From Marinobacter sp. es.048 (GTDB lineage Bacteria; Pseudomonadota; Gammaproteobacteria; Pseudomonadales; Oleiphilaceae): a DNA stretch of 64,000 nucleotides. Positions 18,894-27,148 of the stretch are shown here, in pieces. Every line of letters begins with the position of its first letter. Within the stretch, counting starts at the first letter, position 1. Under the pieces are notes generated by a model that made no database searches, was not told where the DNA came from, and saw nothing but the letters and a program-made list of their open reading frames with translations. Location: contig NZ_FYFA01000002.1 of NCBI RefSeq assembly GCF_900188435.1, forward strand, positions 1,302,001 to 1,366,000, read 5' to 3'. The position numbers and the translations under genes were made by a program.

Positions 18894-21797
18894 TTAATCC
18901 TCATACCAGTAGGTTTCTACAACACCCTGTGTCGACTCTACGGTCCTACAGTCCGTACCCACACAGATGACATCGGTATCGTCCACCCTCATCCGCTGCG
19001 GATTGGAAGGCAAGGGAACATCAAGCTCGACATAGCGATCTGGACGGGTCAGAGCGTCATCACCCTTGCCATCCAAGGTGTAATAGTTCCTGACCGCACG
19101 GCCGTCCAGCGCCGAAATGTGATAAAGTCGAGATGTGCCCGTCGGCGGCAGGCAAGGGTCAGAGCTTGCTTTTGGCTCATAGGTGGTGATGTACACCTCA
19201 TTGTTAACGGTCACACTCTCCGACAACACTTTCTCACCCGCATTGTTGTTCAGCTTGATGAACCAGCCGTTGGCGTCGGCCAAGTTCTGGGAAGCTTCGG
19301 CCCGCTCAGTGGCATTGCCCTGCTGAATAAGGTTTTCGGTCGCGTCGTACAGATCCGATTCGGTAATGGTCTTGTACAGCACCCTGGATTCCGTCGCATC
19401 GTCGGGATCGATAGGTGCGGAACTGACCGCCTTGATCTTCAACATATATATCCGATCGTCGATGGTGGTATCCAGCGGGTGGGCCTGGAAGCCCGAACCA
19501 ATCGACAACCCGAGGTAACGGGCACCGCCGATCTTCACGCCGAAAATATCCGGGGAATGGTAGAATCGGCGATTGCTCTCGGCAGTGGATCCGGCTAGGT
19601 CGGCAATACGACCGCCGGTGACAAGATCACTCAGCTTGGAAGAGTTATTAACATCAAACCGGAAGATCTGGCCGCCCATGTCACCCACATAAACTTGGTC
19701 CACCAAACCATCGCCATTTACGTCAATCACTTTCGGCGATGCCGGGATGCTGTACTGCATTTCTGACAGTACCATGTCCGCTGAGCTGCCTGTGGGGCCG
19801 GCCCACCAGAGAAGGTCCCCGGTCTCGGCATCGACAATGTACAGGGCCCTGCCCTGATCATCGGCAGTCCGCACGGTTACGTCATCCTGATCCGGGTCGT
19901 AGCCGCCACCAAACACCAACACATCGTAGACTGTCTTGTTGATGCTGATCTTTGTTTTTGCCGGTTTGGACCAGGTCTGTCCCAGCTCCTCAAAATCGTC
20001 ACCGGAAATACCCCCGGTAATCTGCCACAGCAGACTGGGGGAAGAACGATCTGTGGCGTCCAGACCGTAATAGCTCCTGCCCCCCCGACGCATACCTGAA
20101 TAGATATAGGCGAAGTCACTATCCGACGCCTTGATGGCGCCATCGGAGTTATCATCATGGACCCAACTGACCACGGTGCCGTCCATGCCGTATTCCTTAG
20201 GTGAATCGATGGTACTGTTCATCATGGCGGGCTGCTTTGCTAACAGCTCCTTGGGGATGAACGCAAAGTCGCTCTCGCCAGTATCACCGTCCACCGCATG
20301 GATATAACCCTGATTGTCGCCATAGAAAATGGTGATGTCCTGATTATCAACGGTGGTTCCATCGTAGATAACTAGCTGGGGCACGGAGTGCAGGGGATCC
20401 GCGAGCAGTTTCCTCGCGTCAGTGGTCTCCTGATCACCGTCCTCGTCGTTGACATCCACTCCACGGGTCCACTGGATGAGCTTACTGAACTCGTCATCGG
20501 ACATGGCGGCATCGCCGAACAATGCCTTTGTCAGGTTGTTGTTGTTTTCGGTAACGGCGTTGGACGCATGGGACAAATCGGCCTTGTTGGCAGACAGATT
20601 CGAGAAAACCTTCCTGTCTGCCGTGACATCAGGCAGTTGTGAAGCCGCGCCCCCGAGCTGTACATTTGGTCCATCCGCCGTCGGACTCCACCAGCTCTGG
20701 GCGGTGTCTTTGAAGAAACCGGTCGCCTGGTCAATGGCTGCGTTGCCATTCTCATCTACGATAACCGCTTCAGGCTTCCCTGTCTGGGCATCGGTCTGGA
20801 TTTCCAGTTTATACCGCTTCAGGTTGCCGTTCCAGATGGCCCCTTTAGCAGACTGGAAAAGCGCATAGTAGAGCGTGTTTAGGTGATTCAAGCGGTCAAA
20901 GGTGTTCACCGCGATGCCAGGAGCCACATAAGTCGTGGACCTGGCGTTTACTTCATCGAAAACCCGCGTCAGCGCGCTAGTCAGCTGGGTGGCATTATCA
21001 GCGAGCAGATATTCTCCGCCCCCCTTGGATGCGGTGTCTTCCAGCAGATCTTGGTCGGTCCTGAAGCCGATGGTAAAGGTTGCAACTTTCTGCCTCCCCG
21101 GGAAATCACCATTGGCATCCCGAGCCTCAGGGATCATATCTCCCGTCCACATAAATTCGGCGATTTCATCAAGGCAGTTTCCTACGCAGTTATCCACCAC
21201 TTCTTCAAAATCGTCTTCGTGGTTCGTATCTTGGGTCGGCTGACCGTCCGTCAGTACCATTGCGTAGTTCGGCTGACAGGAATACTTAATCGGGCTCTCG
21301 AAAACCTCTGAGTCAGTCGAGGACACGATACCCCCAACCTGAGCGCCGTCCTCATCCGTGCTTCGGAGGAACACATCCTCACCTTGGTAATAGCGCATCG
21401 CCTCGAAGAGGCTCTCCGCGAGTGGCGTGTTACCGCCATCCCCCAGACCATCAATCTTACTAACAAGTGACTCCCGCTGGGTGTCGATATCGGCCACCGG
21501 TGCCTTGAAATAGGCGCCTTCATTGCCACCAAAAACCATCAGCCCAACATTCACATCCTCCAGGTCGTTCACCAGATCTATGGCCGCCTGTTTCATAACA
21601 TTCAATCGGGTATCGCCGTCAACATCTCGTGTACCCATACTCCCTGAGGTATCCAGGATCAGCATCACGTTCGGTTTCACCACCTTCTCGGCGTCGGTGA
21701 AAAAGATCTCGGTATCGTCACCCAGCGCTGCGGTGCCCGCCATAGAGAAGTAGGCGGCAGACAGCACGGTGGTCATAATCCGGCCATAGTTTTTCAT
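18894..21797 (-). CDS. pilY1: PilY1, type IV pilus tip adhesin/assembly factor
   Basis: The 967-residue exported protein has an N-terminal signal peptide (cleavage near residue 25). A von Willebrand A domain follows with MIDAS motif DTSGSMG at about 49-55. The C-terminal half is the PilC/PilY1 beta-propeller, and a calcium loop DVNGDGLVDQVYVGD sits at about residue 690. PilY1 caps pili with the minor pilins, mediates surface adhesion and affects surface sensing. It is shorter than the P. aeruginosa protein as I recall it, mainly in the N-terminal part. Its start overlaps the preceding small gene by 4 bp. Confidence 0.95.
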   Translation of the reverse strand: MKNYGRIMTTVLSAAYFSMAGTAALGDDTEIFFTDAEKVVKPNVMLILDTSGSMGTRDVDGDTRLNVMKQAAIDLVNDLEDVNVGLMVFGGNEGAYFKAPVADIDTQRESLVSKIDGLGDGGNTPLAESLFEAMRYYQGEDVFLRSTDEDGAQVGGIVSSTDSEVFESPIKYSCQPNYAMVLTDGQPTQDTNHEDDFEEVVDNCVGNCLDEIAEFMWTGDMIPEARDANGDFPGRQKVATFTIGFRTDQDLLEDTASKGGGEYLLADNATQLTSALTRVFDEVNARSTTYVAPGIAVNTFDRLNHLNTLYYALFQSAKGAIWNGNLKRYKLEIQTDAQTGKPEAVIVDENGNAAIDQATGFFKDTAQSWWSPTADGPNVQLGGAASQLPDVTADRKVFSNLSANKADLSHASNAVTENNNNLTKALFGDAAMSDDEFSKLIQWTRGVDVNDEDGDQETTDARKLLADPLHSVPQLVIYDGTTVDNQDITIFYGDNQGYIHAVDGDTGESDFAFIPKELLAKQPAMMNSTIDSPKEYGMDGTVVSWVHDDNSDGAIKASDSDFAYIYSGMRRGGRSYYGLDATDRSSPSLLWQITGGISGDDFEELGQTWSKPAKTKISINKTVYDVLVFGGGYDPDQDDVTVRTADDQGRALYIVDAETGDLLWWAGPTGSSADMVLSEMQYSIPASPKVIDVNGDGLVDQVYVGDMGGQIFRFDVNNSSKLSDLVTGGRIADLAGSTAESNRRFYHSPDIFGVKIGGARYLGLSIGSGFQAHPLDTTIDDRIYMLKIKAVSSAPIDPDDATESRVLYKTITESDLYDATENLIQQGNATERAEASQNLADANGWFIKLNNNAGEKVLSESVTVNNEVYITTYEPKASSDPCLPPTGTSRLYHISALDGRAVRNYYTLDGKGDDALTRPDRYVELDVPLPSNPQRMRVDDTDVICVGTDCRTVESTQGVVETYWYED

Positions 21798-22171
21798 TGC
21801 GCTACCCTCTCTCCGCCACGTTCAATCCAGAAATCCACTTTCTCAATCATCCCGCTTTGCGAGTCGATCACCAGGGTGCCTGATCCACCGCTGAGCCCTG
21901 GGATGGCTGCCCCGGACACCGGTCGACCACCCCGGGACACAACCAGATCCCTGGCAGGCAGATAACTGCTCTTCATGCAGTTCTGGCATGCCTCCACCCG
22001 TACCTGAACAACGTCTCCGGAGCTTCCGGTGACCAGTTCCACCATACCCGCTTCAGCAGCGACAACGTCGCCGTCAAGCATGGAGCGGGGTTCCGCTGCG
22101 TTTACCGCAGCACTGAAGACCACCAGGCAGGGCAAGGCAACCAACAGTTTCCACGTGCGTTTTGAAATCAT
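21794..22171 (-). CDS. Small exported CxxC protein of unknown function in the minor pilin operon
   Basis: I do not recognise a family. The start is set at MISKRTWKLLVALPCLV because GGGAGGGAGA lies just upstream. The longer in-frame reading overlaps pilX. The product is 125 residues with a clear signal peptide (cleavage after VNA, about 26). The mature part has a CxxC pair at residues 62-65 (EACQNCMKSS), a glycine-rich stretch (SGAAIPGLSGGSG) and a charged C-terminus. It lies between pilX and pilY1 with a 4-bp overlap onto pilY1, so it is co-translated with the adhesin. A role in PilY1 folding, export or redox state is inference only. Confidence 0.82.
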   Translation of the reverse strand: MISKRTWKLLVALPCLVVFSAAVNAAEPRSMLDGDVVAAEAGMVELVTGSSGDVVQVRVEACQNCMKSSYLPARDLVVSRGGRPVSGAAIPGLSGGSGTLVIDSQSGMIEKVDFWIERGGERVAQ

Positions 22172-22199
22172 GCTTATCTCCCTCCCATTCAGATGGGAC

Positions 22200-22685
22200 T
22201 CAGTAATACTCAATACCCTTGAAAACACGGGACTCTGCACCGGTGTTCGCCATGGTGGCTTCGCCAATCAGCTCATACCGATAGCCCTTGAGCTGGCTGG
22301 AGCTCTCATCCGCGTTCATTGAACTGCCGCTTGTAATGATGATTTCCCCCAGGTACCGGGCCTGGTAGCTGCCCGAAATGCCATTGCCCGAATCCAGGGT
22401 GGTGACAGTCACCACGCTGGACTCACCACTCGCGTTCTGCATCGATTCCCGGAGCAGGCTCAGGTCATTGGCATAGAGCTGGTTGGTCAGGGCACTCAAC
22501 GTACTTTCCGCAGCCTGGAAGGCCCGGTTGGAGTTCTGGGAGTTCACCGCCATGCGCTCCTGCATGACCGAGGTATTCATACCTGCCACGCCAATCAGGG
22601 TCAGCACCAATAGTACGATCAGGCTTACGATGAGCGCTGCACCGCGCTGCCTCGCCGCACACCCGGGTTGTAGGGATCTGTTCAT
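22200..22685 (-). CDS. pilX: PilX, minor pilin
   Basis: The 161-residue protein has the PilX N-terminal domain: a basic leader ending RQRGAALIVSLIVLLVLTLIGVAGM, followed by the conserved helix segment QERMAVNSQNSNRAFQAAESTLSAL. The residue after the leader glycine is Ala, as is common for PilX (GspK-like), and the usual +5 Glu is replaced. This fits a tip-initiating pilin with a non-canonical +5 residue. It lies between pilW (26-bp gap) and the unknown CxxC gene. Confidence 0.92.
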   Translation of the reverse strand: MNRSLQPGCAARQRGAALIVSLIVLLVLTLIGVAGMNTSVMQERMAVNSQNSNRAFQAAESTLSALTNQLYANDLSLLRESMQNASGESSVVTVTTLDSGNGISGSYQARYLGEIIITSGSSMNADESSSQLKGYRYELIGEATMANTGAESRVFKGIEYY

Positions 22686-22711
22686 ATCGGGTTACCTTCG
22701 TCGGTTCAGTC

Positions 22712-23800
22712 TCAATCTCGATTACGCAGCATCACGGTGGAAATAAAGGCCCGGCGCAGTCGCTGGTCCTCCGGGTGGGTCACTGCCCCGGCGCTGGCGC
22801 CACTCGTCCGCACAACGGTTTCTCCCGGCAGGTCATAGGACGCGGTATCATCGTTCTGTCGGGAGCCGTCTGCGTCACTGATCAGCATGCCCAGGCGGAT
22901 GGCCATCACACTGGCCATGTCACCCACGTTGTCCGCCGTGGTGTAGCGGATATTGTTGGTCGCCAGCAGTTCGCCGTATTCGATCTGGAGACTCTCGACG
23001 CCCTCAACGATCTCCTGCGGGGCTGAAAAAGAGCCATCCAGCGGCAGGTTCTGACGGTACAACGCGAAAATGTCATTGCCCTGGTTATCGTCCCGCCCGG
23101 TATCAGCCACAAAATAGGTGCTCGCACTGAAACGCATGATCCGTGCGTCATCTGTGTAAGCCTGGCTCAACCGGTTGGTGGTGTTGACGTTGTTGGCATG
23201 GGCCCAAGTGCCCGAAGACGGGGTACTGGAAATCCGAAACAGATCCGCTGCCTCACAGTCCGAAATCAGCACCAGATCGCTCTGGGCAAACCGAGCCACA
23301 TCATCACCCTGAACCTGGACATTAGCATTGTCTGCAGACATGTTCCCCGTGAGTTCGATCTCCATGGTCTCACCGCGTTGCACGGCAATGACATCACTGC
23401 CGATGACGGCATCGCTCTCAATCGCGGTGCCGTCGAACTCGGTGCCGTTGGCCCAGGTATCACTGGTGACTTCCCAGCCCCGCAGAGTCGTCTCGAAGAA
23501 ATCGGCGGTCGGCGGATTGTTGGCAATCACGTTCATGGTCACATCATCCGGATCGGCACATCCCTGGAAGCCCACCATCCGCAGATCCCGAGCCATGATG
23601 TCGGTCGCAATCCGTCCGGTTTCCTGGATCCGGGCCAGCGACGTGGCCAGGCGCGAGGTCTGGCTTGAATCCATGTATACCGTGAAGATCCCCAGAATGA
23701 GCGTGGCGCTCAGAGCCAGGGCGATGATCAGTTCGACCAGGGACAAACCCTGCTGCCCGCATGCCCGCCCAAGGGATCGCTTAGTTTCCGCAATAGTCAT
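22712..23800 (-). CDS. pilW: PilW, minor pilin
   Basis: The start is set at MTIAETKRSLGRACGQQG, because GAGGTGG lies just upstream. A GTG four codons earlier is the alternative and overlaps pilV. The 362-residue protein has a prepilin leader ending QQG/LSLVELIIALALSATL with Glu at +5. It continues with the PilW domain including ARIQETGRIATDIMARDLRMVGFQGC at about 70-95. It is a large GspJ-like minor pilin, expected in the pilus tip complex. There is an 8-bp gap after pilV. Confidence 0.92.
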   Translation of the reverse strand: MTIAETKRSLGRACGQQGLSLVELIIALALSATLILGIFTVYMDSSQTSRLATSLARIQETGRIATDIMARDLRMVGFQGCADPDDVTMNVIANNPPTADFFETTLRGWEVTSDTWANGTEFDGTAIESDAVIGSDVIAVQRGETMEIELTGNMSADNANVQVQGDDVARFAQSDLVLISDCEAADLFRISSTPSSGTWAHANNVNTTNRLSQAYTDDARIMRFSASTYFVADTGRDDNQGNDIFALYRQNLPLDGSFSAPQEIVEGVESLQIEYGELLATNNIRYTTADNVGDMASVMAIRLGMLISDADGSRQNDDTASYDLPGETVVRTSGASAGAVTHPEDQRLRRAFISTVMLRNRD

Positions 23801-23808
23801 TGACCACC

Positions 23809-24360
23809 TCACAATGAAAACCGGACTGAGTAGGAGTTATCACCGGCAATGGCCTCACCGGCATCGCCGCCCCGGCTCGCTTCATCCCACTGTACGGTCA
23901 CGGTATAGATACCCGTGCCCGCATCGTAGGCTATGGTGCCCGTTCCACCTGGCAGCATGGCCATCGAATTGCCCGTACCCTCAACCTGCTGAGTCCATTC
24001 GATCTGATCCAGGGTCACCTGGTCCGTTGCCGTACACCCGGCAGACTGGCTGGCACAGGTGGGCGGCGTCGTGGACTGTATGTTGGCCGTCGAGAAACCG
24101 CCGTAGTTTCCCGCCTCGGCTTCGGCACCGTTTGCCCGCATCCGGTCGGCCATGTCGTAGGCAAGGATGCTGGCCTGGGTGCGAAGGTAGGCACCCTGAT
24201 TGTTGCGCATGCCTTCAAAAAGGAGGCCGGCAAGTCCCAGAAGCCCGATAGCGAGAATAAAAAGGGTGACCAGTATTTCGATCATGGTGAAGCCGGACTG
24301 ATGGTTGCCGGAGCGAGCGTATGAACCAAGAAGCAAAGGACGGTCTGTTCGGATAATCAT
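23809..24360 (-). CDS. pilV: PilV, minor pilin
   Basis: The start is set at the second ATG (MIIRTDRPLLLGSYARSG), because GGAG is six nucleotides upstream of it and abuts the first ATG. The 183-residue product has a long prepilin leader ending QSG/FTMIEILVTLFILAIGLLG with Glu at +5. The conserved PilV segment GMRNNQGAYLRTQASILAYDMADRMRAN follows. It is GspI-like in position and size. It follows fimU by 14 bp and runs into pilW. Confidence 0.93.
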   Translation of the reverse strand: MIIRTDRPLLLGSYARSGNHQSGFTMIEILVTLFILAIGLLGLAGLLFEGMRNNQGAYLRTQASILAYDMADRMRANGAEAEAGNYGGFSTANIQSTTPPTCASQSAGCTATDQVTLDQIEWTQQVEGTGNSMAMLPGGTGTIAYDAGTGIYTVTVQWDEASRGGDAGEAIAGDNSYSVRFSL

Positions 24361-24374
24361 GTTCATCTCCAGGC

Positions 24375-24980
24375 TCAGGGACAGGTTACGTCGGTGTCTT
24401 CGTGGTCATTGAGCACGCCCACCGTACCACCGGTATCCCGTGCCAGACGGGTCTGCCCGGACACATTGACCACAACCGCCCGTGCCCGGGCGGCACCCCT
24501 GTCATCGCAGATAATAAAGGTGCCGGCGGTGTTCCCCGTCGCCGAGGTGACCGGGAAGCCGTTGCGGGCAAACTGCACAAAGCCCCCGCCATCGCTGGTG
24601 AGGTCGAGGATCCGGAAGGTGTTACCGCCCGACAGGGCGCCACCCACTTTCAGGAGCTCATCACCATCACCGTTGTCAACGGAACGGTCACCATCAAAAT
24701 CAGTGAAAACGATCCAGCCTGTTTCCCAGGCCGCATTACCGCTGCAGGATGCGCTGTCTGTAGAGGCGCACGCCGTAACAACGCCAGCCTGAAGCTTCGA
24801 TGCCTCGCTCCTGGCGTAAGCGATCAGGCTGGACACCTCATTCACCTGCGCGGTCAGTCGGTTGTTGAGAACCGTCTCGCGAAACGATGGCACGGCATAG
24901 GCCGCCACAATTGCCAGGATGATGATGGTGACGATCAGCTCAAGGAGTGTGAAACCCGAATGGCGTCGGAGTTCAGACAT
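24375..24980 (-). CDS. fimU: FimU, GspH-family minor pilin
   Basis: The 201-residue protein has a nine-residue leader (MSELRRHSG) before FTLLELIVTIIILAIVAAYAVPSF, with Glu at +5. A GspH-type domain follows, with SSLIAYARSEASKLQAGVVTACAS near residue 45 and four cysteines likely to form two disulfides. It is the first gene of fimU-pilV-pilW-pilX-x-pilY1-pilE, all on the minus strand with gaps under 30 bp. FimU in P. aeruginosa joins the tip complex to the pilus shaft. Confidence 0.9.
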   Translation of the reverse strand: MSELRRHSGFTLLELIVTIIILAIVAAYAVPSFRETVLNNRLTAQVNEVSSLIAYARSEASKLQAGVVTACASTDSASCSGNAAWETGWIVFTDFDGDRSVDNGDGDELLKVGGALSGGNTFRILDLTSDGGGFVQFARNGFPVTSATGNTAGTFIICDDRGAARARAVVVNVSGQTRLARDTGGTVGVLNDHEDTDVTCP

Positions 24981-25153
24981 AACGTAATCCCTTTATTGAC
25001 TGATTAGAGATTATTGCCGGGCGGGTCGATATGCCAGCCTGAGTCGATAAATGGTGCGGAACGACGGATGAGTGGTCAGGAAGCCGTAAAAACCGGAATC
25101 CAATCACAAATGGCAGGGCCTGGGGGAGGTCGTCGGGACTCCGGGTGTTGACT

Positions 25154-25180
25154 GAGCCCTCCCCCGGTTGAGGAGGGCTC
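25154..25180 (-). terminator. Hairpin after ispH, possible terminator
   Basis: Perfect 9-bp arms GAGCCCTCC (25154-25162) and GGAGGGCTC (25172-25180) lie 14 nt beyond the ispH stop. No U-run follows on the minus strand, so this may be a Rho-assisted or 3'-end-protecting hairpin. The rest of the 24981-25193 gap must hold the fimU operon promoter. I could not identify convincing hexamers there. Confidence 0.4.
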
Positions 25181-25193
25181 GAATCCCGAATAA

Positions 25194-26147
25194 TCAGCCT
25201 ACGTTGACAGCATCAATCCTCAGTTCCCGGGGCATCGAGAACACGATATTCTCCTCTCGTCCCGCAATCTCTTCAGGAACGCTGCCGCCGAGATCCCGCA
25301 GCCGGGTAATCACATCGTTCACCAGCACTTCCGGGGCTGAAGCGCCAGCGGTAACCCCAACAGAGGTCTTGCCTTCCAGCCAGGCAGCGTCGATCTGGGA
25401 GGCCTCATCAATCAGATAGGCCGGCGTACCCATTCTCTCCGCCAGCTCACGCAAGCGATTTGAGTTGGAGCTGTTCGGCGAGCCAACCACCAGCATCAGG
25501 TCGCAATCGCCGGCCAACTGCTTTACGGCATCCTGGCGGTTCTGGGTGGCGTAGCAGATGTCGTCCTTGCGAGGACCCTGAATCTCCGGGAACTTTACAC
25601 GGAGGGCGTCGATGACACGGGCGGTATCGTCCATCGACAGGGTTGTCTGGGTCACGTATGAGAGCTTACCGGGGTCTTTAACCTCCAGGTTCGCCACGTC
25701 CTCCTCGTTCTCTACAAGGTAGATTTCACCACCATTGCTGTGGTCGTACTGTCCCATGGTGCCTTCCACTTCCGGGTGGCCGTGATGGCCGATCAGCACG
25801 CATTCCCTGCCATCGCGGCTGTAGCGCATGACTTCCAGGTGGACCTTGGTGACCAGTGGGCAAGTGGCGTCGAAGACTTTCAGGCCGCGGCGGGCCGCTT
25901 CGCTCTGAACCGCCTGGGAAACGCCGTGTGCGCTGAAGATAACGAGCTTGTCGTCCGGCACTTCGTCCAGCTCATCCACGAAGATGGCGCCACGGTTGCG
26001 CAGGTTATCCACCACAAATTTATTGTGGACCACCTCGTGCCTGACGTAGATGGGCGCTCCGAACACGTCCAGCGCCCGGTTTACAATTTCGATGGCGCGG
26101 TCCACGCCGGCACAAAAACCTCGGGGATTGGCGAGTCGGATCTGCAT
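25194..26147 (-). CDS. ispH: IspH (LytB), 4-hydroxy-3-methylbut-2-enyl diphosphate reductase
   Basis: The 317-residue protein has the three conserved iron-sulfur cysteines: [11 protein letters not shown] (Cys12), [11 protein letters not shown] (about 96) and [11 protein letters not shown] (about 197). HEVVHNKF and the SxN motif [13 protein letters not shown] are also present. It makes isopentenyl and dimethylallyl diphosphate in the last step of the MEP pathway. It lies 18 bp downstream of fkpB, and the fkpB-ispH pairing is common. Confidence 0.96.
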   Translation of the reverse strand: MQIRLANPRGFCAGVDRAIEIVNRALDVFGAPIYVRHEVVHNKFVVDNLRNRGAIFVDELDEVPDDKLVIFSAHGVSQAVQSEAARRGLKVFDATCPLVTKVHLEVMRYSRDGRECVLIGHHGHPEVEGTMGQYDHSNGGEIYLVENEEDVANLEVKDPGKLSYVTQTTLSMDDTARVIDALRVKFPEIQGPRKDDICYATQNRQDAVKQLAGDCDLMLVVGSPNSSNSNRLRELAERMGTPAYLIDEASQIDAAWLEGKTSVGVTAGASAPEVLVNDVITRLRDLGGSVPEEIAGREENIVFSMPRELRIDAVNVG

Positions 26148-26165
26148 ATCAACCTGCTGCTCTGG

Positions 26166-26618
26166 TTAGTGGGCCGGGCCGGCCGGTTCCACGTCAATGA
26201 TTTCTACTTCAAACGTCAGTGTACGCCCTGCCAGGGGGTGATTGAAATCCACCTCCACTTCGTCACCCTCTACACGGCTTACAACACCGGGCAACTCGCT
26301 CTGACGCGCATCGGCGAAGGAGATCATCACGCCGGGCTCCAGCACCATATCGGGGCTGAACTCATGGCGCTTGAAGCTCTGTACGTTATTCGGGTTGTGC
26401 TGGCCAAAGGCTTTTTCGGGCGGAACCTGGAAACTGTCTTTATCACCGGCTGTCATGCCCATCAGGTAGGCTTCGAAATTTTCCGGCAGGTTGTCATCAC
26501 CGATTTCCAGGGAAGCCGGTTCTTTCTCAAACGTTGAGTCAATCACTTCGCCATCAGGGAACTTCAGGGCAAAATGCAATTTTACACGGGTACCCTTGTC
26601 GACAGGCAGTTCATTCAT
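26166..26618 (-). CDS. fkpB: FkpB/SlpA, FKBP-type peptidyl-prolyl isomerase
   Basis: The 150-residue protein has the split FKBP fold of SlpA/SlyD proteins: FALKFPDGEVIDSTFEKEPASLEIG at the start and DFNHPLAGRTLTFEVEIIDVE at the end, enclosing an insert-in-flap domain (about 65-120). It catalyses prolyl isomerisation and acts as a chaperone in the cytoplasm. It is placed between lspA and ispH, as in many gammaproteobacteria. Confidence 0.93.
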   Translation of the reverse strand: MNELPVDKGTRVKLHFALKFPDGEVIDSTFEKEPASLEIGDDNLPENFEAYLMGMTAGDKDSFQVPPEKAFGQHNPNNVQSFKRHEFSPDMVLEPGVMISFADARQSELPGVVSRVEGDEVEVDFNHPLAGRTLTFEVEIIDVEPAGPAH

Positions 26619-26623
26619 AAGAG

Positions 26624-27148
26624 CTACTCACTCCTTTCGGCATCCCCGTCCGAACCGGCGGGTTTGCGAAACATATCGAGAATCATCATGGCGGCACCGA
26701 TAGTGATCGCGGTGTCAGCCAGGTTAAAGGCGGGAAAGTGCCAGTCCTGCCAGTAGAAGTGCAGGAAATCGACCACGTAGCCATGCACCACCCGATCGTA
26801 GACGTTACCCAGTGCGCCGCCGAGTATGAGTACGATGGCAATGGCCGTCCAGGTCTCATGGCGCTGCAGGTTTTTCAGCCAGTAGACCAACACAACGCTG
26901 ACCACCAGCGCCAGGGTAACGAAGAACCAGCGCTGCCAACCTGCCGCTCCAGCCAGAAAACTGAACGCTGCACCGGTGTTGTGAAGCAGCGTCAGGTTGA
27001 ACATCGGAATCACCGGAACCGGGTTGCCGTAAGTCAGCATGGCGGTCGCCATGGCCTTGGTGCCGAGATCCAGAACGATCACCAGCACTGCCAGCCACAG
27101 CCACTTCAGTTTACTCCCGGTGATCTGCTCAGCCATGGTCGCGTCCAT
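26624..27148 (-). CDS. lspA: LspA, lipoprotein signal peptidase (signal peptidase II)
   Basis: The start at 27148 ([13 protein letters not shown]) overlaps the ileS stop as TGATG, giving coupled translation. The ATG four codons later (27136) is equally plausible. A much longer upstream extension is out of register with any known LspA. The product has four membrane segments and the two catalytic aspartates in [15 protein letters not shown] and [10 protein letters not shown]. It removes the signal peptide of prolipoproteins, for example BamD in this window. Confidence 0.94.
   Translation of the reverse strand: MDATMAEQITGSKLKWLWLAVLVIVLDLGTKAMATAMLTYGNPVPVIPMFNLTLLHNTGAAFSFLAGAAGWQRWFFVTLALVVSVVLVYWLKNLQRHETWTAIAIVLILGGALGNVYDRVVHGYVVDFLHFYWQDWHFPAFNLADTAITIGAAMMILDMFRKPAGSDGDAERSE

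Noticed and set aside
25010..25060. Possible sigma-54 promoter upstream of fimU
   Set aside because: A GG...GC pair is visible, but the spacing is one base too long and the TTGC part does not match, so the call would be guesswork.
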